This document shows, one piece after another, positions 34,474 to 43,506 of a DNA stretch of 64,000 nt (position 1 is its first letter; each line of letters begins with the position of its first letter). The DNA comes from Gp6-AA40 sp035571515. GTDB lineage: Bacteria; Acidobacteriota; Vicinamibacteria; Vicinamibacterales; UBA2999. A program made the position numbers and the translations under genes. The stretch covers positions 12,132 through 76,131 of the forward strand of contig DATNCQ010000225.1 of assembly GCA_035571515.1 (NCBI GenBank), written 5' to 3'. A model generated the notes under the pieces. The model was not told the DNA's origin. It did not search any database and saw nothing but the letters and a program-made list of their open reading frames with translations.

Positions 34474-35439
34474 CTACGCCCGCCGCGCGCGGCAGTAGAG
34501 GAGCATCCCGAGCTGTCGAAACAGCGCGTGCATGACGGCGTCTGGAATTCGCGCCTCGACAGCCTTGCGCCTCGCGCCCGGCAGCCACCACGTCAGCGCC
34601 GCCTTCTGTTCGAACGTCCGCATCTCCAGCACGTCGAAGCCGCGCAGCGCGCGCCGCAGCTCACCAGGGCTGTCATAGCGGACGAACGGGCAGCCGCCGA
34701 TGTCGCGCCCGTCGGAGTACCGGCTCCACAGGTCGGGCACCGAGTAACGCAGCAGCTGCAGCCGGAAGATCCCGTATCGCGCGATGACACCGAGCCAGTT
34801 ATAGACGGAGTGACGGTTGTAGACCATCAGCCGGAGCTCGCCGCCGGGCCGCAGCACGCGACGGATCTCCGCGAGCGCCGCCGCCAGATCGGGCACGTAG
34901 AGCAGCACGCCCCACGACCAGACGGCGTCGAACGACTCGGCGGCGAACGGCAGCCGTGACACGTCGCCCTGCACGGCGGATGCGGAGACGCGATCGAGGC
35001 AGAAGCGGCGCTTGACCGACGTGGCGCCCGTCCATGTCAGGTCGAGCGCGGTGACCGATGCGCCCTGCCGGGCGAGCTCCGCCGAAATCGCGCCGAGACC
35101 GCATCCGATTTCGAGCACGCGCCGTCCGCGCAGCGCCGCATAATCGACGAGGCCGCCAAAGAGCGGCTCCCCCGCCCCCTGCGCGAACCAGGCGGCGCGC
35201 CGGAATTCGCCGTCGATGCGGCCGAAGAAACCGCGCGCGGCCGCGTCGTCGGACAGGTCGGGCCGCCCCCGATGCCCGAGATAGTCCATTGGATGTTGGT
35301 CCCACCAGAGACGGATGCGGCGGGTGATGTCGTCGGCGGTGGGCGTCAGGGTGGGACCCGGCGCGCCATTATAGAATCGTCCTCGTGCTGGACTTGGAGT
35401 TGGTTTGGAGTACCTGATCAAACAGTACCCGCTCGACAC
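34474..35439 (-). CDS. Class I SAM-dependent methyltransferase
   Basis: Up to 321 residues. The conserved part begins around RIRLWWDQHPMDYLGHRG, followed by motif I LEIGCGLGAISAELARQGASVTALD, DAVWSWGVLLYVPDLAAALAEIRRVLRPGGELRLMVYN and a long C-terminal region with LLRYSVPDLWSRYSDGRD. This resembles small-molecule methyltransferases. The start is uncertain: 35439 overlaps the divergent GNAT gene's first codons, and the first ~25 residues are not family-like, so the true start is probably a non-ATG codon near 35340-35380. The substrate cannot be read. Convergent with metH; a SAM link is only generic. Confidence 0.8.
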   Translation of the reverse strand: MSSGYCLIRYSKPTPSPARGRFYNGAPGPTLTPTADDITRRIRLWWDQHPMDYLGHRGRPDLSDDAAARGFFGRIDGEFRRAAWFAQGAGEPLFGGLVDYAALRGRRVLEIGCGLGAISAELARQGASVTALDLTWTGATSVKRRFCLDRVSASAVQGDVSRLPFAAESFDAVWSWGVLLYVPDLAAALAEIRRVLRPGGELRLMVYNRHSVYNWLGVIARYGIFRLQLLRYSVPDLWSRYSDGRDIGGCPFVRYDSPGELRRALRGFDVLEMRTFEQKAALTWWLPGARRKAVEARIPDAVMHALFRQLGMLLYCRARRA

Positions 35440-35998
35440 GGGCGCGCTCGAAATTCAATACATCGAGGAGTTCTTCGGCGAGTTCCCGCGGAAGAAGACC
35501 GCGCAGGAGATCATGACGCGCCTGCGCGACCGCGAGTACCTCATCCTCATGGCGGAGGCGCCGCTGCCCGCCGATCCCGGCCTCGTGGTGCCGGTCTCGT
35601 ACAAGATCGTCCACGAGCTGCGGGAGCAGGAAGCGGAGACGAAGCTGTCGGACCTGGTCGCGCGCCTGAGGAACTCCATCCGGTTCGAGGGGCGCAAGGT
35701 GCTCTACAGCTGGATCGGCGGCACGCGCCGCGACTGGCGCGGCCAGGGGCACTTCCGCGCGCTGACGGAGGAATCCGAGGCGTGGGCGCACGCGTCCGGC
35801 TATCACGAGGTCGTGGTCAAGACGAAGAACCGCTTCTACGACATGCGCGGCACGCTCGACCAGCTCGAGTTCAACGTCATCAAGTACGAGGTCAATCCGT
35901 TCGACAACCGCGAATCGAAGGTCTATCTCAGCAAGCAGCTCACCTCCGACGTCGTCCGCGCCCACACGAGCACGCGCACGGTGGTGTACGCGGACTGA
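35405..35998 (+). CDS. GNAT-family N-acetyltransferase
   Basis: 197 residues from a TTG at 35405, chosen for the GGAG five bases upstream. The acetyl-CoA binding region is RDWRGQGHFRALTEESEAWA, corresponding to the GNAT motif A (R/Q-x-x-G-x-G/A), followed by GYHEVVVKTKNRFYDMRG. The substrate is unknown. It precedes lldD by 6 bases on the same strand and is likely cotranscribed. Confidence 0.82.
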   Translation: MEYLIKQYPLDTGALEIQYIEEFFGEFPRKKTAQEIMTRLRDREYLILMAEAPLPADPGLVVPVSYKIVHELREQEAETKLSDLVARLRNSIRFEGRKVLYSWIGGTRRDWRGQGHFRALTEESEAWAHASGYHEVVVKTKNRFYDMRGTLDQLEFNVIKYEVNPFDNRESKVYLSKQLTSDVVRAHTSTRTVVYAD

Positions 35999-36004
35999 TC
36001 GGCG

Positions 36005-37213
36005 ATGAAGTCCGACCGCAGCCTCGCGCGCTCGGTCAGCTTTCCGCGCGTCGTCAACATCAGCGATTTCCGCCGCCTGGCCAGGAAGCGGCTGCCCGCG
36101 GTCGTCTTCGCCTACATCGACGGCGGCGCCGAGGACGAAGTCACGCTGCGGGAGAACTGCCGCGCCTTCCGTGACATCACCTTCCGTCCACGGCAATGCG
36201 TCGCCGTGCCGACGTGCGATCTGCGCACCACGGTGCTCGGCACGACGTTCGAGCTGCCCTTCCTCCTCGCACCCGTTGGCTTCTGCCGGATGTTCTATCC
36301 GAGAGGCGAGCTGCACGCCGCGCGTGCCGCCAACGACGCGGGCACCGGCTACATCCTGTCGACCTTCTCCGGCACCCGTCTCGAGGAGGTGCGCGCAGGG
36401 ACCTCCGGCCCGCTGTGGTTTCAGCTCTATGTGCCGGGCGGCCGCGCGATCGCCGAGGCCACGATGGCGCGGGCGAAGGCTGCCGGCTACACGGTGCTCG
36501 TGGTCACGATCGACACGCCGGTGTCCGGGATGCGCGAGCGCGACTTCCGCCACGGCGTGCGCCCGATCCTGCAGGGGGACCTCCTGGGCAGCGTTCCGTA
36601 CGCCTGGCAGTTCGTCACGCGCCCGCGCTGGGTGCTCGACTACTTCGCCGACGGACGGCCGCGCGTCTTTCCAAACGTGGAGCTGCCCGGCAAAGGCGCC
36701 ATGCCGTGCGGCGACGTCGGCCTCATCCTCGAGAGCACGATCGTCACCTGGCAGGATCTGCGCTGGATGCGCGACGCGTGGCAGGGCCCTGTCGTCGTCA
36801 AGGGCGTGCACACGGGCGACGATGCGAGACGCGCAATGGACGCGGGCGCCGACGCCGTGATCGTGTCGAACCACGGCGGCCGCCAGCTCGATGGCGTGCC
36901 GGCGAGCCTGCGCGCGCTGCCCGAGGTCCTCGACGCGGTGAACGGCCGCATCGAGGTGCTGATGGATGGCGGCGTCCGTCGCGGCGGCGACATCGTCAAG
37001 GCCATCTGCCTCGGCGCGAAGGCCGTGCTCGTCGGACGCGCCTATGCATGGGCGCTCGGCGCGGCGGGAGGGCCGGGCGTCGCGCGCGCCATCGACATCC
37101 TGCGCACGGACCTCGTACGCACGATGCGGCTGCTCGGCTGCCCCTCGATCGGGCAGCTCGATCGCTCGTATATCGAACGTCGCGCCGCTACGGCTGCATC
37201 ACCGATCGATTGA
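36005..37213 (+). CDS. lldD: FMN-dependent alpha-hydroxy-acid dehydrogenase (L-lactate dehydrogenase type)
   Basis: 402 residues of the FMN alpha-hydroxyacid oxidase/dehydrogenase TIM barrel. The N-terminal FPRVVNISDFRRLARKRLPAVVFAYIDGGAEDEVTLREN and the active-site VSNHGGRQLDG with the catalytic His and Arg are clear, as is MDGGVRRGGDIVKAICLGAKAVLVGR for phosphate binding. The most likely substrate is L-lactate; glycolate, mandelate or other 2-hydroxy acids are alternatives. The gene ends in a 26-base convergent overlap with the next gene. Confidence 0.9.
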   Translation: MKSDRSLARSVSFPRVVNISDFRRLARKRLPAVVFAYIDGGAEDEVTLRENCRAFRDITFRPRQCVAVPTCDLRTTVLGTTFELPFLLAPVGFCRMFYPRGELHAARAANDAGTGYILSTFSGTRLEEVRAGTSGPLWFQLYVPGGRAIAEATMARAKAAGYTVLVVTIDTPVSGMRERDFRHGVRPILQGDLLGSVPYAWQFVTRPRWVLDYFADGRPRVFPNVELPGKGAMPCGDVGLILESTIVTWQDLRWMRDAWQGPVVVKGVHTGDDARRAMDAGADAVIVSNHGGRQLDGVPASLRALPEVLDAVNGRIEVLMDGGVRRGGDIVKAICLGAKAVLVGRAYAWALGAAGGPGVARAIDILRTDLVRTMRLLGCPSIGQLDRSYIERRAATAASPID

Positions 37214-37994
37214 TCCAGACGATGTTGTCCCAGCTCAGGACCTTCTCGGTGCCATCGAACAGCTTTGCGTAGCTGCCGCCGGAACCCTTGAACGAAAACT
37301 CCTTCACGCGATCCGGCGGGGTCGTGGTGACGTTGCGCAGGATGTCGAGCACCTGCTCCTGGCGGGAGATCTGCGCGATGCCGGGATTTTTCGCCGAATA
37401 GAACTTCGTGTCGGCCGGCATTCCCTTGTTGCCGACGCCGTGCTCGTACTTGATGTGCAGCTCGAGGTGCTCGCCGCTCGCGGCCTGGAACACCCAGTCC
37501 TGCGAATCGAGGACCGGCCCGTTCCCTTTACTGCTGGTCGAGCGCTGCATCGTGTGTGTGGCCGCCGGCAGGTAGACGCCGAATGGTCCGGGCGCGTCCG
37601 CCGGATCCGCCGTCAGGCCGCCGATGACGAGCTGCGCGTTGGCGCCGGACGGGTCCTTGACGGGTGCGGCGAGATAGACGAGCCGATTCGAGCCGGTCTT
37701 TCCGACCGGCTTGCCGTCGGGACCGTTGATCGTCATGCGATCGACGAAGATGACCCGGATATTCGCGTCCTTCGCGGGCCCCTGCGTGGCGACGTTCGGC
37801 ATGAATCCCTGTGGCAGCATCGCGGCCAGCGCCGCGTCGGGCACGTGGAAATCCAGCTGAAAGCGGGCCTCGGCGCTGAACTCCTGCAGGGTCTGGCTGC
37901 CGGCGGTGCCCGCGCCGCCGGCGAAGACGGTCAGAAACAGCGCGCAGAGCGCCCGCCGGGAAGGATATGCAGTCATGCCGCTCGCGTGTACCAT
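37188..37994 (-). CDS. Exported hypothetical protein, ADC-like sequence
   Basis: 268 residues. The start at 37994 is fixed by GGAGG six bases upstream and gives a signal peptide (RRALCALFLTVFAGGAGTAGS). The mature part begins with FHVPDAALAAMLPQGFMPNVA, reminiscent of the acetoacetate decarboxylase-like fold, which has a similar DAALAAMLP-type helix; no Schiff-base lysine can be assigned. The rest is beta-rich (VIFVDRMTINGPDGK, QLVIGGLTADPADAPGPFGVYLP). Function is unknown. Its 3' end overlaps lldD by 26 bases, and the beta-propeller lipoprotein gene starts 52 bases away in the opposite direction. Confidence 0.72.
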   Translation of the reverse strand: MVHASGMTAYPSRRALCALFLTVFAGGAGTAGSQTLQEFSAEARFQLDFHVPDAALAAMLPQGFMPNVATQGPAKDANIRVIFVDRMTINGPDGKPVGKTGSNRLVYLAAPVKDPSGANAQLVIGGLTADPADAPGPFGVYLPAATHTMQRSTSSKGNGPVLDSQDWVFQAASGEHLELHIKYEHGVGNKGMPADTKFYSAKNPGIAQISRQEQVLDILRNVTTTPPDRVKEFSFKGSGGSYAKLFDGTEKVLSWDNIVWINRSVMQP

Positions 37995-38046
37995 GTGTCC
38001 CTCCAGCGACGTGATTGATAACACAAAACGCTGAGGAGGCGCCTCC

Positions 38047-39120
38047 ATGACTTCGCGCGTGACGGCCGCCGCCGTCGTGCTCCTCTGTGGACTGGTTGCG
38101 TGTGGCCGTTCGGAACCTCCGGCGGCGACCGCCACGCCCGCGCCCGCGCCGCCGCAGGATCGAACGCCGGCGCTCGGCGTCTACGTCACGAATGAAACCG
38201 GCGGCGATCTGTCGGTGATCGACGCCGCGACCAGCACGGTCGTGGCGACGATTCCTCTCGGCAAGCGGCCGCGCGGCATCGTCGCCAGCCCCGACGGCGC
38301 GCTGCTCTACGTCGCGCTCAGCGGATCGCCGATTGGCGGTCCCAACGTCGACGAGTCGAAGCTGCCGCCGCCCGATCGCAGCGCCGACGGCATCGGCGTC
38401 GTCGACGTACGCCAGCGCAAGCTGGTGAAGGTACTGCCGTCGGGCCCCGATCCCGAGCAGGTGGCCGTCAGCCCCGACGGCAAAGAGATTTACGTGGCGA
38501 ATGAAGACATCGGGCAACTGAGCGTCATCGACACCGGCGACGGCCACCTGATTCAGAGCTTCAAGGTTGGCGACGAACCCGAAGGCGTGACGGTGGAGCC
38601 TGGCGGGAAGCGTGTGTGGGTGACGTCCGAGGCCGATGGCGCGGTGTTCGTCGCGGATCTGGCCGCGAAGAAGATCGTCAAGCCGGTGAAGGTCGGTGCG
38701 CGGCCGCGGTCGATCGCGTTCACGCCCGACGGCGCCCGCGCCTACGTCCCGTCGGAAAACGGCGCCACGCTGACCGCGATCGACGTCAAGCGGCTCGTGC
38801 CCGCGAAGACCATCGACCTCGGCAAGGGCATGCGGCCGATGGGGACGCGCATGAGCGCCGACGGCAAGTTCCTCTACGTGAGCACCGGGCGCAGCAAGAT
38901 GGCGCTCGTGCTCGACACCGCCACGGACACCGTGATTGGATCGATCGAAGCCGGCGACCGCCCCTGGGGCATCGGCGTCTCGCCCGACGCGAAAACGCTC
39001 TACACCGCCAACGGTCCATCGGACGACGTGTCGGTGATCGACATCGCGTCGAAGATGGTCACCAAGAAGATTCCTGTAGGACATGGACCATGGGGACTGA
39101 CAGTCGTCGCCGCACCGTGA
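38047..39120 (+). CDS. YVTN-type beta-propeller lipoprotein
   Basis: 357 residues. MTSRVTAAAVVLLCGLVAC is a lipoprotein signal with lipobox LVAC. The rest consists of repeats of the YVTN type, each with [YV]V-[TAS]-NE/N, a D-x-A-S/T-x-T/K-V strand and a SPDG turn. Examples are GVYVTNETGGDLSVIDAATSTVVATIPLGKRPRGIVASPDG and AVSPDGKEIYVANEDIGQLSVID; about seven such blades can be counted. It probably sits on the outer membrane. It overlaps the TonB receptor gene by 31 bases, which suggests the two act together as a substrate-capturing and transporting pair. Confidence 0.87.
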   Translation: MTSRVTAAAVVLLCGLVACGRSEPPAATATPAPAPPQDRTPALGVYVTNETGGDLSVIDAATSTVVATIPLGKRPRGIVASPDGALLYVALSGSPIGGPNVDESKLPPPDRSADGIGVVDVRQRKLVKVLPSGPDPEQVAVSPDGKEIYVANEDIGQLSVIDTGDGHLIQSFKVGDEPEGVTVEPGGKRVWVTSEADGAVFVADLAAKKIVKPVKVGARPRSIAFTPDGARAYVPSENGATLTAIDVKRLVPAKTIDLGKGMRPMGTRMSADGKFLYVSTGRSKMALVLDTATDTVIGSIEAGDRPWGIGVSPDAKTLYTANGPSDDVSVIDIASKMVTKKIPVGHGPWGLTVVAAP

Positions 39121-41375
39121 CGCGGCTCGCCGCCGGCGTCGTCGCCGTTCTCCTCTGCATCGCGACGCCGGTTGCGGCGCAGTCTGTCGACACCTTGAAC
39201 GGCAGGGTGCTCGACTCGTCGGGCGGCGCGGTGGCCGACGCCGACGTGCGCATTCACATCGGCGGGACCATCGCCGCCGGCGCGCGGACCGACGCCGAGG
39301 GACGCTTCCAGGTTGCCGTGCGCGCCGACGGCGCCCGCGACATCGTGGTCACCGCGCCCGGCTTCGCGCCGTCGTCGACGACGGTGCCTGCGGGCGAGCG
39401 CACGGTGGAGGTGACGCTGCAGGCGGCGCCGTTCTTCGAGGCCGTCAACGTCACGTCCTCGCGCACGGATGTCGCACGCGTCGATCCGACATCCACCGTC
39501 ACCGTCATCTCGTCCACCGAGCTGCTGAACAGCGGCCCGCTGGCCATCGACGACGCGTTGAAGACGATTCCGGGCTTTACGCTCTTCCGCCGCACGTCCT
39601 CGCGCAACGCGAACCCGACCGCCCAGGGCGTGGCGCTGCGGGGGATTGGCGGCACCTCTCCGAGCCGCTCGCTCGTGCTGGTGGACGGGGTGCCGCTCAA
39701 CGACGCGTTTGGCGGCTGGGTGTTCTGGGACAAGGTGCCGCAGGCGGCGATCGACCGCATCGAGGTCGATCGCGGCAGCGGCGGCGATCTCTATGGCGCC
39801 GACGCGCTCGGCGGCGTCGTGCAGCTGCTCACCGTGCGGCCGAACCGCCCGATGGGGCGCGTGATGATCGAAGGCGGCAACCTGGGTACCGGCAGCGTGT
39901 CGGTCTTCGGCGGCGGCCGCGCGCGCGGCTGGCGCTACAGCGGCGCGGGCGAGTGGTTCAACACCGACGGCTACATCCCGGTCGCCGAGGAGCAGGATCC
40001 GGGCATCGCGCCGCGCGGTCCCGTCGATTCTCTCCTCGGGTCCGCACACCGTTCGGCACAGGTGGCCGCCGGCTATCAGACCGACAGCGGCTGGAGGTTC
40101 GATCTGACGGGCAACGTCTTCTCGGAAGATCGGGACAACGGCACCCCGCTGTCGATCAACAGCACCGCGTCACGGCATGGATCGGCGGACGTCACCGGCC
40201 GGCTTGCCGGCGGTGTGTTCACGGTGCAGGGCTACGGCGGCACGCAGCAGTACCGCCAGACTTTCACGACGGTGAACGCGCTGCGGACGGCGGAGGTGTT
40301 CATCCGCGATCAGCACGTGCCGACGAGGTTCGGCGGCGGCGGCGGGCAATGGCTGCGCGGGTGGGGAGACCACACCTTGCTCGTCGGCGCCGAGGGACGG
40401 TACGTCAAGGGCGACTCGGTGGAAACGCCATTCACGCAAGGGGTGGCACAGGCCACGACGAGGGCCGGTGGCATCGACCGCCGCTGGTCGGGGTTCGTCC
40501 AGGACACGTGGCAGGCGACCGGCCGCCTGACGATCGTCGTCGGCGCGCACGGCGACACCTGGGACTCGGAAGCCACGCAGACATCGTTCACGAAGACGTC
40601 GCAGGCGTTCAGCCCGCGCGCCGCGGGCGCCTATCGCATCAGCGACCTGGTCAGCGTGCGCGGCGCGGTGTACCACGGCTTCCGCGCGCCGACGCTCAAC
40701 GAGCTCTATCGCAACTTCAGCGCGGGCAATACGCAGACGCGGGCGAACCCGGCGCTCGGTGCGGAACGGATGACGGGCGGCGACACCGGCGTGCTGATCG
40801 GCAACGCGCGCCTGTCGGCGAGGATCACCGGCTTTTGGAACCGGCTCGACAATGCGATCACCGCCATCACCTGCTCGCCCGCGGGCGTGTGTCCGGGCGG
40901 ACTGGTCGGCACGGCAACCCAGATCATCCGCCTGCGCGCCAACGCCGACCGGCTGCAGTCGAACGGCGCCGAGCTCGAAGGCAACGTCCGCCTCGTGGAC
41001 GGGTTTGCCGTGAACGCGGCGCTGGGCGTGACGAGCGTGCACTACAGCGGCAACACGGCGCTGCACGGCAACCGCGTACCGCAGGTGCCGTCGTACAACT
41101 TCGGCGGGGGCGTGCAGTACAACCGGCTGCCGTGGACCGCGTCCGCGCAGCTGCGGGTGACCGGCGCGCAGTTCGAGGACGACCTGAACCTCTTCACGCT
41201 GCGCCGCGCAACGGTCGTCGATATCTTTGGCAGCCGCTCGATTGCCCGATGGGTCAGTGCGTTCGCCGCGGTCGAAAATCTCTTCGACTCGATCTACGAC
41301 GTCGGCCGCACGCCCGTGCTGACGACGGGCCTGCCGCGCTCGGCGCGCGTCGGCGTCAGGATCTTCCTGCCGTAG
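39090..41375 (+). CDS. TonB-dependent outer membrane receptor with carboxypeptidase-like N-terminal domain
   Basis: 761 residues from an ATG at 39090 inside the propeller gene, preceded by AGGA; a GTG at 39117 is the alternative start. A signal peptide (TRLAAGVVAVLLCIATPVAA) precedes a CarboxypepD_reg-like domain at residues ~35-110 (DTLNGRVLDSSGGAVADADV). The plug then carries TVISSTELLNSGPLAIDDALKTIPG and GVALRGIGGTSPSRSLVLVDGVPLNDA. The remainder is a beta-barrel ending in SARVGVRIFLP, with an aromatic-poor but hydrophobic last strand. Size suits a small cofactor receptor of BtuB type. The ligand is unknown. Confidence 0.9.
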   Translation: MGTDSRRRTVTRLAAGVVAVLLCIATPVAAQSVDTLNGRVLDSSGGAVADADVRIHIGGTIAAGARTDAEGRFQVAVRADGARDIVVTAPGFAPSSTTVPAGERTVEVTLQAAPFFEAVNVTSSRTDVARVDPTSTVTVISSTELLNSGPLAIDDALKTIPGFTLFRRTSSRNANPTAQGVALRGIGGTSPSRSLVLVDGVPLNDAFGGWVFWDKVPQAAIDRIEVDRGSGGDLYGADALGGVVQLLTVRPNRPMGRVMIEGGNLGTGSVSVFGGGRARGWRYSGAGEWFNTDGYIPVAEEQDPGIAPRGPVDSLLGSAHRSAQVAAGYQTDSGWRFDLTGNVFSEDRDNGTPLSINSTASRHGSADVTGRLAGGVFTVQGYGGTQQYRQTFTTVNALRTAEVFIRDQHVPTRFGGGGGQWLRGWGDHTLLVGAEGRYVKGDSVETPFTQGVAQATTRAGGIDRRWSGFVQDTWQATGRLTIVVGAHGDTWDSEATQTSFTKTSQAFSPRAAGAYRISDLVSVRGAVYHGFRAPTLNELYRNFSAGNTQTRANPALGAERMTGGDTGVLIGNARLSARITGFWNRLDNAITAITCSPAGVCPGGLVGTATQIIRLRANADRLQSNGAELEGNVRLVDGFAVNAALGVTSVHYSGNTALHGNRVPQVPSYNFGGGVQYNRLPWTASAQLRVTGAQFEDDLNLFTLRRATVVDIFGSRSIARWVSAFAAVENLFDSIYDVGRTPVLTTGLPRSARVGVRIFLP

Positions 41376-41385
41376 ACGGGATCAC

Positions 41386-41449
41386 CACGAAGGGCGCGAA
41401 GAACACGAAGAATAATTTCTATTTCTTCGTGCCCTTCGTGTCCTTCGCG
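41386..41449. repeat. CACGAAGRR array forming an inverted repeat between convergent genes
   Basis: CACGAAGGGCGCGAAGAACA and AAGAA on one side and TTCTTCGTGCCCTTCGTGTC plus CTTCG on the other pair around a 9-11 base AT-rich loop. Both arms are made of 9-base units (CACGAAGGG, CACGAAGAA). It lies between the TonB receptor stop and the esterase stop, so it may terminate both. Confidence 0.7.
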
Positions 41450-41454
41450 GTTTC

Positions 41455-42420
41455 CTACTGCCGGCCGCGGCCCTCGCCTCCGCGACCTGCCTCACCTCCG
41501 CGCCCACGACCGGCGCCGAACGGCGGATACGTGCGCGGGTTGATCACGTGGCGCTCGATGAAGAAGTCGGCGAGCTGCGCCGTCGACTCCGCGAACTCCG
41601 GGATGCCGACGAACTCGTGCGGCACGCCGGCGAAGGTGTGGAGCTCGGACGGAATGTTCGCCCCGCGCAGCTCCTTGAGGAAATCCATGCTGCTCTCGGC
41701 CGGCACGGTCACGTCGGCCAGGCCGTGGAAGAGAATCGTCGGCGGGAAGCTGTTGATGTAGGTGCCAGGCGTCGCCGCCCGCCACGCGTCCTCGCTGCTC
41801 CCCTCCGGCATGGGGAACTGCCGCCGGAAGCCCTCCCACGACGACCCGGTGACCGCGTAATACGCGAGGCAGGCCGCGACATCCGTCGGCACGCCGGCGT
41901 TGCCGCCCTTGCCCTCGAACTCGGGACGGTTCGCGGTCCCCGCGGCAAAAAGCGCCAGGTGGCCACCCGCGGAATAACCGGCCACGGCGATGCGCGCCGG
42001 ATCGATGCCGAGCCGCGACGCGTTCGCCCGCGTCCAGCGGATGGCGGCCTTCACGTCCTCGATCTGCGTCGGCCAGCGCGCGGCGCCGTTGGCGGCGAGG
42101 CGGTACTGCGCCGCGATGTTCACGTAGCCGCGGCCGCTCATCGTCTGCAGCCGGGCGGCAAGGCCGTTCTTGTTCCCGCCCGTGAACCCGCCGCCGTGGA
42201 AGTGGACGATCGCCATCCGTTTGCTGGCCGCGCCGGTCGGCTTGTAGATGTCGAGATGGAGGTCGGTGCCGCCGCCCTTCGCATAGACGACGTCGGGTTC
42301 GACATTCGCGGCGGGCGCGGCCGGCGCCGGGCCTTGCGCGAACGCGCGCATTTCGGGGAGCGCGAGCGTCGCCCCGAGGCTCCCAAGGAACAGCCGGCGC
42401 GTCAGATCATGGCTTGGCAT
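41455..42420 (-). CDS. Exported alpha/beta-hydrolase (BD-FAE/esterase type)
   Basis: 321 residues. The start at 42420 follows GGAGA by six bases. MPSHDLTRRLFLGSLGATLALPEMRAFA is a probable Tat signal with twin Arg and FLG. The catalytic parts are the oxyanion motif VHFHGGGFTGG, the nucleophile elbow GYSAGGH, an Asp near GLADVTVPAE and the His in FAGVPHEFVG. This is the HGGG/GxSxG esterase pattern. The C-terminus is a Gly/Arg-rich low-complexity tail (GAGRGRGGEAGRGGEGRGRQ). Substrate unknown; probably a periplasmic carboxyl- or polysaccharide-ester hydrolase. Confidence 0.86.
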   Translation of the reverse strand: MPSHDLTRRLFLGSLGATLALPEMRAFAQGPAPAAPAANVEPDVVYAKGGGTDLHLDIYKPTGAASKRMAIVHFHGGGFTGGNKNGLAARLQTMSGRGYVNIAAQYRLAANGAARWPTQIEDVKAAIRWTRANASRLGIDPARIAVAGYSAGGHLALFAAGTANRPEFEGKGGNAGVPTDVAACLAYYAVTGSSWEGFRRQFPMPEGSSEDAWRAATPGTYINSFPPTILFHGLADVTVPAESSMDFLKELRGANIPSELHTFAGVPHEFVGIPEFAESTAQLADFFIERHVINPRTYPPFGAGRGRGGEAGRGGEGRGRQ

Positions 42421-42456
42421 CGATCGTCTCCTCACATGAAAAAAGCCGCCCGCATT

Positions 42457-43440
42457 CTAAGTCACGAGGATGATCTTTCCCACGTGCTCGCTCGATTCCA
42501 TCAACGCGTGTGCCGCCGCGGCCTGCTCGAGCGGAAACGTCCGGTAGACGACCGGCTTGACGGCGCCGCGTTCGACGAGCGGCCACACGTCGCGCCGCAG
42601 CGCGGCGGCGATGTCGCCTTTCTCCGCGACGCTGCGCGGGCGCAGCGTCGACCCCGTGATGGTGAGGCGGCGCCCGAGGATGCGCCTGAAGTCCAGCGTC
42701 GCGGTGTCGCCGCCCATGAACCCGATGACGACCAGGCGCCCTTCGACGGCGAGCGCCACCAGGTCGCGGGCGATGTAGTCGCCGCCGACGATGTCGAGGA
42801 TCAGATCGACGCCGCGGCCGTCGGTCACCTGCTTGATGACGGTGACGAAATCCTCCGAGCGGTAATTGATCCCGCGTTCCGCGCCGAGCCGCTCGCACGC
42901 GCGGCACTTCTCGTCGGAGCCGGCGGTGGCGAACACGCGCGCGCCGCGCGCGACGGCAAGCTGGATCGCCGTCGTGCCGATGCCGCTCGACCCGCCGTGA
43001 AAGAGCGCGGTCTCGCCCGCGCGGAGACGGCCGCGGTCGAAGACGTTGGTCCAGACGGTGAAGAAGGTCTCGGGGATCGCCGCGGCGGTGATGAAATCCA
43101 TCGCGGCCGGAACGGGCAGGCACTGCACCGCCGGAGCGGTGCAGAGCGTGGCGTAACCTCCGCCGGATACGAGCGCGCAGACGCGGTCGCCGGGGCGCCA
43201 CTCCGACACGCCCTCGCCGCAGGCCTCGACGACGCCGGCCACTTCGAGCCCGGGCAGGTCGCTCGCGCCGGGCGGCGGCGGATAGGCGCCGCGCCGCTGC
43301 AGCACGTCCGGGCGGTTGATGCCCGCGGCGGCGACGCGGATCAGCACCTCGCCCGTGCCGGGAACGGGATCCGGGCGCTCGACGGCTTTCAGGACTTCGG
43401 GTGGACCTGGTGTCGAGATCTCAACAGCGCGCATGTTCAT
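42457..43440 (-). CDS. NAD(P)H:quinone oxidoreductase, zeta-crystallin type
   Basis: 327 residues from an ATG at 43440. An upstream in-frame start at 43479 would add EADLQVRL, which is the translation of the palindrome and so not credible. MDR-family layout: GroES-like domain with ISTPGPPEVLKAVERPDPVPGTGEVLIRVAAAGINRPDVLQRRG, then the Rossmann FHGGSSGIGTTAIQLAVARGARVFATAGS. The zinc cysteines of alcohol dehydrogenases are absent, as expected for quinone reductases. It reduces quinones or enones with NADPH. Nearest neighbours share no obvious pathway. Confidence 0.88.
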   Translation of the reverse strand: MNMRAVEISTPGPPEVLKAVERPDPVPGTGEVLIRVAAAGINRPDVLQRRGAYPPPPGASDLPGLEVAGVVEACGEGVSEWRPGDRVCALVSGGGYATLCTAPAVQCLPVPAAMDFITAAAIPETFFTVWTNVFDRGRLRAGETALFHGGSSGIGTTAIQLAVARGARVFATAGSDEKCRACERLGAERGINYRSEDFVTVIKQVTDGRGVDLILDIVGGDYIARDLVALAVEGRLVVIGFMGGDTATLDFRRILGRRLTITGSTLRPRSVAEKGDIAAALRRDVWPLVERGAVKPVVYRTFPLEQAAAAHALMESSEHVGKIILVT

Positions 43441-43445
43441 TTCCA

Positions 43446-43506
43446 GGCGGACCTGAAGGTCCGCCTCTACGACCGTCATCGTAGAGGCGGGTCTTCAGAC
43501 CCGCCT
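43446..43506. repeat. Two opposed palindromes supplying a stop codon
   Basis: GGCGGACCTGAAGGTCCGCC at 43446-43465 is followed by GGCGGGTCTTCAGACCCGCC within 43484-43506, head to head and joined by CTCTACGAC...GTAG. The second unit contains the TAG stop of the peptidase gene ending at 43505. The first lies just upstream of the oxidoreductase start. Confidence 0.8.

Noticed and set aside
43440..43479. N-terminal extension of the quinone oxidoreductase
   Set aside because: The extra codons are the translated palindrome (EADLQVRL).
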